A stretch of DNA of 56,122 bases, taken from NCBI RefSeq assembly GCF_004349235.1, contig NZ_SMKY01000025.1, positions 1 through 56,122 of the forward strand, written 5' to 3'. The first letter of the stretch is position 1. The number at the start of each line of letters is the position of its first letter. The translations under genes were made by a program, and so were the position numbers. This document shows positions 50,138 through 56,122 of the stretch, piece by piece. The notes under the pieces were generated by a model. The model searched no databases, was not told the origin of the DNA, and saw nothing but the letters and a program-made list of their open reading frames with translations. Origin of the DNA: Actinomadura darangshiensis. GTDB taxonomy: Bacteria; Actinomycetota; Actinomycetes; Streptosporangiales; Streptosporangiaceae.

Positions 50138-51172
50138 ATGGTACCGACCGTCCGCCGCCGATCACACCGGGTGCACTGGCGGCGCTCGCTGGCGTCCGGC
50201 GCCGTCACCGCCGTCCTGGTTGCCGGGCTCGGCGCGGTCGCCACCGCCCCGGCGCAGGCCCTGGCCGGCCCGGTCCGGGCGGACGACGGCGCGCGCATCA
50301 CCGCGGAGAAGAAGATCGCCTCCCGCGAGGTCGACGTCACCATCGACTCCCCCGCGCTCGGCAAGTCGGTGAAGACCCGCATCCTGCTGCCGGCGAACTG
50401 GACGCGGAGCGCCGCCGCGACGTGGCCCGTGCTGTACGCCTACCACGGCGGCCAGGACAACTACACGTCGTGGACCCGCAACACCGACATCGAGGCGTGG
50501 GCGGCCAAGTACAACGTCATCGTCGTCATGCCGGAGGGCGACAACGGCTCGTACACCGACTGGTACAACTACGGCAAGGGCGGGACTCCCAAGTGGGAGA
50601 CCTTCCACACCGCCGAGGTGCGCCAGCTGATGGAGCGCAACTACCACGCGGGCGCGCTGCGCGCGGCGATCGGCAACTCCTCGGGCGGCGCGGGCGCGAT
50701 GTCCTACGCGGCGCGGCACCCGGGGCTGTTCAAGTACGCGGCGTCGCTGAGCGGGATCCTATCGATGCGCTCGATCGGGATGCCGGCGATGCTGATGTTC
50801 ACCAACGCCGGCAACGGCCAGGACCCGTTCGCGATCTGGGGCATCCCATGGGCGGACGACGCCAACTGGGCGGCGCACGACCCGTACACGCTGGCGCCCA
50901 AGCTGCGCGGCACCGGGCTGTTCTTCTCCGCCGGCACCTCGGGCCGCCCGGGGCCGGGCGACCCGGACGTGGCGCCGTGGGACATCGGGCTGCTCAGCGA
51001 GATCGCGGTCGGCGCGAACAACAAGGACTTCAAGAAGCGGCTGGACGAGCTGAAGATCCCCTACACCGCGCACATCTACGGCGACGGCCGGCACAACTGG
51101 CCGGCGTGGGTGCGTGAGGCGGGCTCCATCTGGCCGACGCTGATGAAGTCGATCGGCGCGAAGAAGGCGTGA
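50138..51172 (+). CDS. Secreted esterase (antigen 85/esterase D-like fold)
   Basis: The protein has 344 residues. The N-terminus has a basic start, RR and a hydrophobic stretch (ASGAVTAVLVAGLGAVATAPAQALA), a Sec or possibly Tat signal with cleavage near residue 43. The mature part is an esterase-family alpha/beta hydrolase: PVLYAYHGGQDN, nucleophile Ser181 in IGNSSGG and a His in DGRHNWPAWVRE. Related proteins include mycolyltransferase-like and tributyrin esterases. Acts outside the cell. Followed by a strong terminator. Confidence 0.88.
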   Translation: MVPTVRRRSHRVHWRRSLASGAVTAVLVAGLGAVATAPAQALAGPVRADDGARITAEKKIASREVDVTIDSPALGKSVKTRILLPANWTRSAAATWPVLYAYHGGQDNYTSWTRNTDIEAWAAKYNVIVVMPEGDNGSYTDWYNYGKGGTPKWETFHTAEVRQLMERNYHAGALRAAIGNSSGGAGAMSYAARHPGLFKYAASLSGILSMRSIGMPAMLMFTNAGNGQDPFAIWGIPWADDANWAAHDPYTLAPKLRGTGLFFSAGTSGRPGPGDPDVAPWDIGLLSEIAVGANNKDFKKRLDELKIPYTAHIYGDGRHNWPAWVREAGSIWPTLMKSIGAKKA

Positions 51173-51222
51173 CGCGGGCGTGATCCGCACGCCGTCCTGA
51201 GCGCGGCTCCTTGGAGCGAACC

Positions 51223-51269
51223 CGGCCCGGTTCCGGTGCGGCAGCGGCTGCCGCACCGGAACCGGGCCG
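51223..51269. terminator. Bidirectional terminator with a 22-bp perfect stem
   Basis: Positions 51223-51244 are the exact reverse complement of 51248-51269, with a 3-nt loop CGG. It lies between the convergent esterase and GH3 genes. The stem is unusually long and perfect; no T-run follows, as is normal in high-GC actinomycetes. Confidence 0.8.
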
Positions 51270-51308
51270 CCGCGTGTGCGGGTCCCGTCTCCGGTTCGCC
51301 GGGTCCGG

Positions 51309-53150
51309 TCAGTAGCCCAGGCCGTACCCGAACGGGTAGAGGACGCCGTCCGGGTCGTCCCGGACGGGGATGGCGACGGGCAGCCGCCCGCGCGGGTCCA
51401 GCTCGCCGAACAGGGTCTCGGCCGCCGACCGCAGCGCCTCGGCGGTGTAGGAGTAGGTGGCCAGGTAGGTGGTGGCCCCGGGGAACCAGGCGATGTCGTA
51501 GGGGTCGCGGACGGCGATGACGACGACGGGCCTGCCGGTGGCGATGAGCGCCTTGACGAGGTTCATCTGGCCGGGCCCGTTGTGGCCGGCCTCGGTCTCG
51601 ACGTCCCAGGCGCGGTTGGTGACGGCGACGACGAGGTCCTGTTCGCGCGCGGCGGCGACGGCCTCGTCGATCTCGGCCTGGCCGGGGTCGATGCCGGTCT
51701 GCCGGATCGTGGTGGTGGCGCCGCGCCGGGCGATCTCGGTGCCGAGCGTCGCGGTGGTCGACAGGCCCCATCCGGTGACCAGGGCCTTGCGGGCGCCCGG
51801 CTTCAGCGGCAGGACCCCGGCGCCGTTCTTGACCAGGGTGGTGGTGCGGTCGGTGGCGCGCTGGGCGGCGGCCAGGTGCGCGGGCGTCCCGACCACCTTG
51901 TCGATCTTCGACTCGTCGGCGTAGGGGTCGCGGAACAGGCCGCGCTCGCGCTTCAGCGCCAGGATCCGGTAGACGGACTCGTCGAGGCGCTTCTCGGTCA
52001 GCTCACCGGACTTGACGGCGTCCACGACGGCGGCTAGCTGGCGGGCGAACACGCCGTTGCCCTGGTCGTCGGCCGGCGGTTTGAGCAGCACGTCCACGCC
52101 GGCCTTGAGGGCGAGGACGGGGATGTTCTCGTCGCCGTACTTGTCGCGGACGCCCTGCATGTCGAGGGCGTCGGTGACGACGACGCCGCGGTAGTGCAGC
52201 CGGTCGCGCAGGATGCCGGTGAGGATGGGCCGCGACAGGGTGGCGGGGTCGCCGGACGGGTCCAGTGACGGCACGACGATGTGCGCGGTCATGATGGCGT
52301 CGACGCCGTGCTCGATGGCGGCGCGGAAGGGCGGCAGGTCGAGCCGCTCCCATTCGGCGCGGGTGTGGCCGATCTGCGGGACGCCGGTGTGGCTGTCGGT
52401 CTTGGTGTCGCCGTGCCCGGGGAAGTGCTTGGCGGTCGCGGTGACGCCCGCGGACCGGTAGCCGCCGATCTGCGCGGTGACCATGTCCGACACCAGGGCG
52501 GGGTCGGAGCCGAAGGACCGGACGCCGATGACGGGGTTGGCCGGGTTGACGTTGACGTCGGCGTCGGGCGCGTAGTCCTGGTTGACGCCGATGGCGCGCA
52601 GCTCGCCGCCGGTGATGCGGGCGAGGGCGCGGGCGTCGCCGGTGCGCCGCCCGGCCGCCAGGGCCATGCTGCCGGGCGACTGCGTCGCGGGCGGCTGGAC
52701 GCGGGCGACGATGCCGCCCTCCTGGTCGATGGCGATCGTGGCGGGGATGCGGTGCTGCTGCGCCATCGCGGCGTGCTGGATGCCGTTGGAGAACGCGGCG
52801 AGCTGGTGCGGGTCCTGCACGTTCTCGCCGTAGTAGATGATTCCGCCGGGGTGGTAGCGGGCGATGACCTGCGCGGCGTTGTCGACCCCGTACAGCTTGC
52901 GGTTGGCGGCGACGTCGGCCGGGTCGTCGGTGGTCGCGCTCGTGCCGTGGATCTGCAGGACGAACAGCTGCGCGGCTTTGTCCTCAAGCGACATCGACCG
53001 CAGGAGCCGCAGCAGCCGCGGGTCCTTGCGGCCGTGGCCCGGTGCGGCCTGCGCGGCGGACGCGTCCAGGGCGGCCATGCCGCTCACGGCGAGGACTCCC
53101 GCGGTGACGCCGGCGAGCCACCGGCGGCGGCGCGTGCGGGGACGGTACAT
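51309..53150 (-). CDS. Glycoside hydrolase family 3, beta-N-acetylhexosaminidase (NagZ-like), secreted
   Basis: The protein has 613 residues. An Arg-rich N-terminus plus hydrophobic stretch (RTRRRRWLAGVTAGVLAVSGMAALDAS) is a Sec or Tat export signal. The GH3 barrel carries the NagZ signature KHFPGHGDTKTDSH (His-Asp loop used as acid/base) and the nucleophile Asp in VVTDALDM. A second, C-terminal GH3 domain (from about 420) is present, as in two-domain Gram-positive NagZ. It should release GlcNAc from peptidoglycan fragments or chitooligosaccharides outside the membrane. Single gene, ends at the long-stem terminator. Confidence 0.92.
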   Translation of the reverse strand: MYRPRTRRRRWLAGVTAGVLAVSGMAALDASAAQAAPGHGRKDPRLLRLLRSMSLEDKAAQLFVLQIHGTSATTDDPADVAANRKLYGVDNAAQVIARYHPGGIIYYGENVQDPHQLAAFSNGIQHAAMAQQHRIPATIAIDQEGGIVARVQPPATQSPGSMALAAGRRTGDARALARITGGELRAIGVNQDYAPDADVNVNPANPVIGVRSFGSDPALVSDMVTAQIGGYRSAGVTATAKHFPGHGDTKTDSHTGVPQIGHTRAEWERLDLPPFRAAIEHGVDAIMTAHIVVPSLDPSGDPATLSRPILTGILRDRLHYRGVVVTDALDMQGVRDKYGDENIPVLALKAGVDVLLKPPADDQGNGVFARQLAAVVDAVKSGELTEKRLDESVYRILALKRERGLFRDPYADESKIDKVVGTPAHLAAAQRATDRTTTLVKNGAGVLPLKPGARKALVTGWGLSTTATLGTEIARRGATTTIRQTGIDPGQAEIDEAVAAAREQDLVVAVTNRAWDVETEAGHNGPGQMNLVKALIATGRPVVVIAVRDPYDIAWFPGATTYLATYSYTAEALRSAAETLFGELDPRGRLPVAIPVRDDPDGVLYPFGYGLGY

Positions 53151-53327
53151 GACGGCTCCTTCTCGCCCCCGAGCTGCCCGATGATCACGATTCCCTCTGG
53201 CACGTTAAACCCGGCGGGCGGCGCCGTCCACGGCAATGCTCGACGATTCGTCCCGGAACGAGGCCGGATTCGGCAAAGGACGCCCGCCGCTCCGGGTGAC
53301 GACCCCCAACCATCCGAATAATTCCCT

Positions 53328-53361
53328 ATCACTCCTTCTATGAGGTCGTTTAGGGAGTGAT
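53328..53361. promoter_or_regulatory. Inverted repeat ATCACTCC ... GGAGTGAT upstream of and over the HTH start
   Basis: ATCACTCC (53328-53335) and GGAGTGAT (53354-53361) form an 8-bp perfect dyad with 18 nt between. The right arm includes the ribosome site and first bases of the HTH gene start, so a bound protein would block translation start or transcription. Confidence 0.45.
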
Positions 53362-53811
53362 GACGGAGAAGATGTTGTCGGTGGAGGAGGTCGCGGACCG
53401 GCTCGGCCTGCATGTGCGGACGGTCCGCGGCTACATCCGGGGCGGCCGGCTGAGGCGGTGCGGATCGGCAAGCAGTACCGGATCGCGCGCGCCGACCTGG
53501 ACGCGCTGACCGGCGGGCCGCGCCCCGCTCCCCCGTCCGCGGGGCAGGCGGAGGTGTCGAGCATCGTGCAGGTCGACGGTGCCGACCGGGCGGCGGCCGA
53601 CCGGCTGGGCACCCTCGTCCAGGCCGGGGTGAACACCGGCGACCCGGGGCGGCCGCTGCGGATCCAGGTCGTCCACGACGAGGAACGGAACCGGATGAAG
53701 ATCGTGATCCTGGGCGGCGCGGCCGCGACCGCCGACGTCCTGCACCTGCTCGACTCGGTGCTGCCCGGCGTGCTGGCGGACGTGCCGGCCCGGGAGGCCG
53801 GCGATGCCTGA
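53360..53811 (+). pseudogene. Excisionase/MerR-like helix-turn-helix protein, frameshifted
   Basis: From ATG 53360 the frame reads MTEKMLSVEEVADRLGLHV, then RTVRGYIRGGRLR, a good AlpA/excisionase-type HTH. It then leaves the expected course and soon stops. The matching continuation AVRIGKQYRIARADLDAL is in another phase from about 53453 and continues open (GTG at 53458) to 53811, with a C-terminal domain of about 80 residues (SIVQVDGADRAAADRLGTLV and MKIVILGGAAATADVLHLLDSVL). One base is missing around CTGAGGCGG. Sequencing error or real lesion cannot be told apart. It overlaps the DUF4180 gene and is its natural partner. Confidence 0.7.
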
Positions 53812-54148
53812 CGTGCTTCAGGAGCGGGCCGGGGTGGCGGTGCTGGTGTGCGACCCGGACGGCCCGCCGGTGGCGACCGTCGACGACGCGCTCGACCTGA
53901 TCGGCGCGGCGTTCCTCGGCGCCGAGGCGGTGGCGGCGCCCGCGTCCCGGCTGGACGAGCGGTTCTTCGCCCTCGGCACCCGGTTCGCCAACTACCGGCT
54001 GCGGCTGGCCGTCATCGGCGACATCTCCCGGCATGCGGCGGCGTCACCGGCGCTGCGGGCCCTCGTCCGCGAGTCGAACGCGGGCGGCCACGTGCGGTTC
54101 GTCCCGGACCTGGACGCCCTCGACGCCCGCCTGGCCGCGGTCGCCTGA
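53804..54148 (+). CDS. DUF4180 domain-containing protein
   Basis: The protein has 114 residues; its ATG overlaps the end of the HTH gene by 8 nt. Conserved DUF4180 features: VDDALDLIGAAFLGAEAVAAPASRLDERFFALGTRFANYRLRLAVIGDISRHAAASPALRALVRESNAGGHVRFVPD. The family often occurs next to small HTH proteins in actinomycetes and firmicutes; function unknown. The last 105 nt overlap a minus-strand frame that extends the DUF6008 gene. Confidence 0.8.
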   Translation: MPDVLQERAGVAVLVCDPDGPPVATVDDALDLIGAAFLGAEAVAAPASRLDERFFALGTRFANYRLRLAVIGDISRHAAASPALRALVRESNAGGHVRFVPDLDALDARLAAVA

Positions 54149-54841
54149 CCGGTCCGGGGTTCGCCGCGGGCCGCCGGGCCGGTGGGAGGCCTCGATCTCC
54201 CTGCGTTCGCGCCACAGGTGGCACAGCGCGATCGCGAAGACGACCGTGCCCGCGAGGTTGGTCAGCATGTGCCACCAGACCCGGTAGGTCCACAGGCCGG
54301 GCCCCGGGTCGAGAAGACCGAACCAGGTGGACATGCCGATCGCCTGGGACGCGCCGAGGGCCACCGACAACGTCAGCACACCGTGCTCGACGCCGTGGAT
54401 GCCCTGCATCCAGCCGCCCATCTTCGCCCATTTGCGGGACCGGGTCCCGAGTGCGCGGCGGGTGATCAGCGCGACGCCGACGATGCCGGCCAGGAAGATG
54501 AGGTTGCCGGTGAAGTGGAGGATCTCCATTCCCAGCGAGTGCTTCGAGGGGTCGACCTGGCCGAAGCCGTTGGCCAGCCCGGTGCCCCAGGCGGTCATCC
54601 ACGGCTGCTCGTCGGGGTGCATCACCCAGTACCCGGTCTGCGCGATGTGTTCCTGGATGTGGCCCAGCTGCCCGACGACGCCCAGCCCGATGACGCCCGC
54701 GGACGCGCGGAACAGCCAGGGCCGCACGGATCTGCGTCCCGCGTAGGCGATGACCGCCACGGCCAGCCACATGCCGGCCGCCCACAGGAGCAGGAGCACC
54801 GTCCCGGCGTTGTCCCACGCCGAGACCGATGGTGAGTGCAT
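54044..54841 (-). CDS. DUF6008-like membrane protein
   Basis: The frame gives 265 residues from ATG 54841. Five to six membrane segments: TVLLLLWAAGMWLAVAVIAYA, ASAGVIGLGVVGQLGHI, MEILHFTGNLIFLAGIVGVALI, GVLTLSVALGASQAIG and LTNLAGTVVFAIALCHL. His-rich loops (GHIQEHIAQTGYWVMHP and HGVEH) could bind metal or heme. The real protein probably ends near WRERREIEAS; the last 40 residues are antisense to the DUF4180 gene and look non-coding, so the natural stop may have been lost. Function unknown. Confidence 0.75.
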   Translation of the reverse strand: MHSPSVSAWDNAGTVLLLLWAAGMWLAVAVIAYAGRRSVRPWLFRASAGVIGLGVVGQLGHIQEHIAQTGYWVMHPDEQPWMTAWGTGLANGFGQVDPSKHSLGMEILHFTGNLIFLAGIVGVALITRRALGTRSRKWAKMGGWMQGIHGVEHGVLTLSVALGASQAIGMSTWFGLLDPGPGLWTYRVWWHMLTNLAGTVVFAIALCHLWRERREIEASHRPGGPRRTPDRSGDRGQAGVEGVQVRDEPHVAARVRLADEGPQRR

Positions 54842-54946
54842 GCCGGCACCTCCGGGTGACTCTTGGGGCAGGTGCCATCGAACGTAAGCGCAGCCGACCG
54901 CCTGGGGCGTCTTCCAAGTTGCTCGGCTACCCTCCGGGCGGCCGCG

Positions 54947-56041
54947 TCAGTCGCGGCGCAGCCATCGCCACCAGCGTCCGGCGGGCGCGTCCGGTTCGGT
55001 GAGGGGGTGCTCCTCGACGTCGTAGCGGTGCACGTAGGCGCCGGCGAACGCCTGGAGGCTGGCGCCGAGCGGGATCGCCAGCAGCACGCCGATGGGCCCG
55101 GCGACGGCGGCGCCGGCCAGGATGAGCCCGAACGCGACGGCGGGGTGCATGTCCAGGGTCTTGGCGGTGATGCGGGGCTGCAGGAGGTAGTTCTCCAGCT
55201 GCTGGTAGGCGAGGATGAACAGGAACATCCACAGGGCGGTCGAGGGCGCCTTGGCCAGCGCGATGAGGATGGGCACGGCGCCGGCCAGGTAGGTGCCGAC
55301 GGCGGGGATGAACTGCGACACCACCCCGACCCACAGCGCCAGCGTCGCCGCGTAGGGGACGCCGAGCCCGGCCATGGCGGCGTAGTGGGCGAGGCCGGAG
55401 ATGAGGGCGAGCAGCCCGCGCGAGTAGATGTAGCCGCCGGTCTTGTCGACGGCGATCTCCCACGCCTGCAGGACCTGGTGCTGGCGGCGCGGCGGCAGCA
55501 CCGAGCAGACCGTCCGGCGGAACCGGGGCCCTTCGGCGGACAGGTAGAAGGTGAACAGCAGCACGCCGAGGGCGTTGAAGACGACGCCGACCGCGGTGGC
55601 GCCGATTCCCCACACGTTCCCGGCGAGGGACGTCAGGTGCCGCGACAGGGTGCCGGTGACGGTGGGGAGCCGCTGGAACAGCGTCCGCTGCGACAGGTTC
55701 GTCCCGAACGTCGCGTTCACCCAGCCGATGACCTGGCGGACGTAGCCGGGGAACCCGTCGATCAGGTTGGCGGCCTGGGTGGCCAGCAGCGATCCGATGC
55801 CGCCGAGGAAGCCGGCGAGCAGCACCCCGATGACGACGAACATCAACGCGGTGGCCAGGCCCCGCCGCCAGCCGCGGCGGGCCAGCCAGTTGACCGCGGG
55901 TTCGATCGCGAACGCCAGGAACAGCGAGATCAGCAGGAGCAGCAGCAGTTCCCGCAGCCTCTCCAGCAGCCACAGCCCCGCCATGAACGCCAGCACGGTC
56001 ACGCCGGCGAGCGCGAACGCCTTCGGCAGCCACGGCGGCAT
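54947..56041 (-). CDS. AI-2E family transporter (PerM/YdiK-like membrane protein)
   Basis: The protein has 364 residues from ATG 56041. About eight membrane helices with the family pattern: LLLLLLISLFLAFAIEPAVNWLARRGWRR at the N-terminus, GIGATAVGVVFNALGVLLFTFYLS in the middle and LGVPYAATLALWVGVVSQFIPAVGTYLAGAVPILIAL, YQQLENYLLQPRI and AVAFGLILAGAAVAGPIGVLLAIPLGA at the end. Some members export autoinducer-2, others work as Na+/H+ exchangers. The open frame runs on to the window end through a palindrome that looks non-coding; ATG 56041 fits the family start better. Confidence 0.88.
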   Translation of the reverse strand: MPPWLPKAFALAGVTVLAFMAGLWLLERLRELLLLLLISLFLAFAIEPAVNWLARRGWRRGLATALMFVVIGVLLAGFLGGIGSLLATQAANLIDGFPGYVRQVIGWVNATFGTNLSQRTLFQRLPTVTGTLSRHLTSLAGNVWGIGATAVGVVFNALGVLLFTFYLSAEGPRFRRTVCSVLPPRRQHQVLQAWEIAVDKTGGYIYSRGLLALISGLAHYAAMAGLGVPYAATLALWVGVVSQFIPAVGTYLAGAVPILIALAKAPSTALWMFLFILAYQQLENYLLQPRITAKTLDMHPAVAFGLILAGAAVAGPIGVLLAIPLGASLQAFAGAYVHRYDVEEHPLTEPDAPAGRWWRWLRRD

Positions 56042-56067
56042 CCGGTGCGGCCGCGCGGTTTGCCCCG

Positions 56068-56122
56068 GTGCGGTGTGCCCGGGTGCGGTGTGCCGGGCAC
56101 ACCGCACCCGGGCACACCGCAC
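56068..56122. repeat. Perfect inverted repeat (27 bp arms, 1-nt centre) at the window end
   Basis: Positions 56068-56094 are the exact reverse complement of 56096-56122; 56095 is the centre. Each arm contains GTGCGGTGTGCC twice. The repeat lies upstream of the AI-2E gene and ends exactly at the last base of the window, which is what a contig ending in a fold-back would look like. Confidence 0.8.

Noticed and set aside
53321..53335. Resemblance of TCCCTATCACTCC to a tet operator
   Set aside because: Only part of the sequence agrees, the symmetrical half is missing, and no TetR gene is adjacent.

Overview
The window reads as a piece of a high-GC actinomycete chromosome. GC is very high and third positions are strongly GC-biased. 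GTG and TTG starts and 4-nt start/stop overlaps (ATGA, GTGA) are frequent. The families present are typical of Actinobacteria: ECF42/YCII, HxlR, DUF6069, DUF6008, actinobacterial holin, DUF3618, mycofactocin-type SDRs and virginiamycin B lyase. A relative of Actinomadura/Streptosporangiales would fit, but the genus cannot be fixed from sequence reading alone. No rRNA, tRNA, CRISPR array or intact insertion sequence was seen.

Left part (1-11.9 kb) is a patchwork of small regulatory modules and decaying genes. It holds a collapsed pair of ABC exporter genes, a double-VOC protein, a DUF1062 protein next to a 12-bp inverted repeat pair, a divergent SDR/HxlR pair, the remains of an ECF42 sigma factor with its YCII partner, a divergent TetR/NmrA pair with a palindromic operator, and a divergent CGNR regulator/epoxide hydrolase pair with duplicated leader sequence. 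It ends with a coiled-coil zinc-finger protein facing a tyrosine recombinase across a palindrome-rich intergenic region.

Middle part (11.9-31.7 kb) is the most striking: a catabolic island of about 20 kb. It contains a Liv-type ABC importer (SBP, LivG, LivF, LivH, LivM). It also contains a set resembling the cholesterol side-chain (igr) operon: two acyl-CoA dehydrogenases, a MaoC-MaoC-DUF35 fusion, an Ltp-type thiolase-fold aldolase and a 3-hydroxyacyl-CoA-type SDR. The rest is a homogentisate-dioxygenase-like enzyme, two more SDRs, three NTF2/SnoaL-like proteins, an alpha/beta hydrolase, an acyl-CoA ligase, an alkenal-reductase-type MDR and an IclR regulator. Seven promoter regions in this island carry the same precisely spaced dyad motif (TCCG-N5-CGGA-N8-TCCG-N5-CGG or parts of it), usually 20-40 nt before the start codon. 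I read this as an undescribed regulon, probably run by the IclR protein. The likely job is import, CoA activation, beta-oxidation, aldol shortening and ring opening of an aromatic or hydroquinone compound with a branched side chain; the substrate is unknown.

Right part (31.7-56.1 kb) carries export, resistance and housekeeping modules. These are a siderophore-interacting protein, an MFS exporter/TetR pair with two tandem operators, a two-component system, TetR plus a carboxymuconolactone decarboxylase-like protein, an MFS pump, a TetR facing virginiamycin B lyase plus MFS, a two-gene RNA-repair operon (ATP-dependent RNA ligase and HD-Pnk), an envelope trio (holin-like, DUF3618, YihY), GNAT, a WYL regulator with a hydrolase, a secreted esterase converging on a NagZ-type GH3 over a 22-bp-stem terminator, a frameshifted HTH gene with DUF4180, a DUF6008 protein and an AI-2E transporter. 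The last 55 bases are a perfect inverted repeat that ends exactly at the window end.
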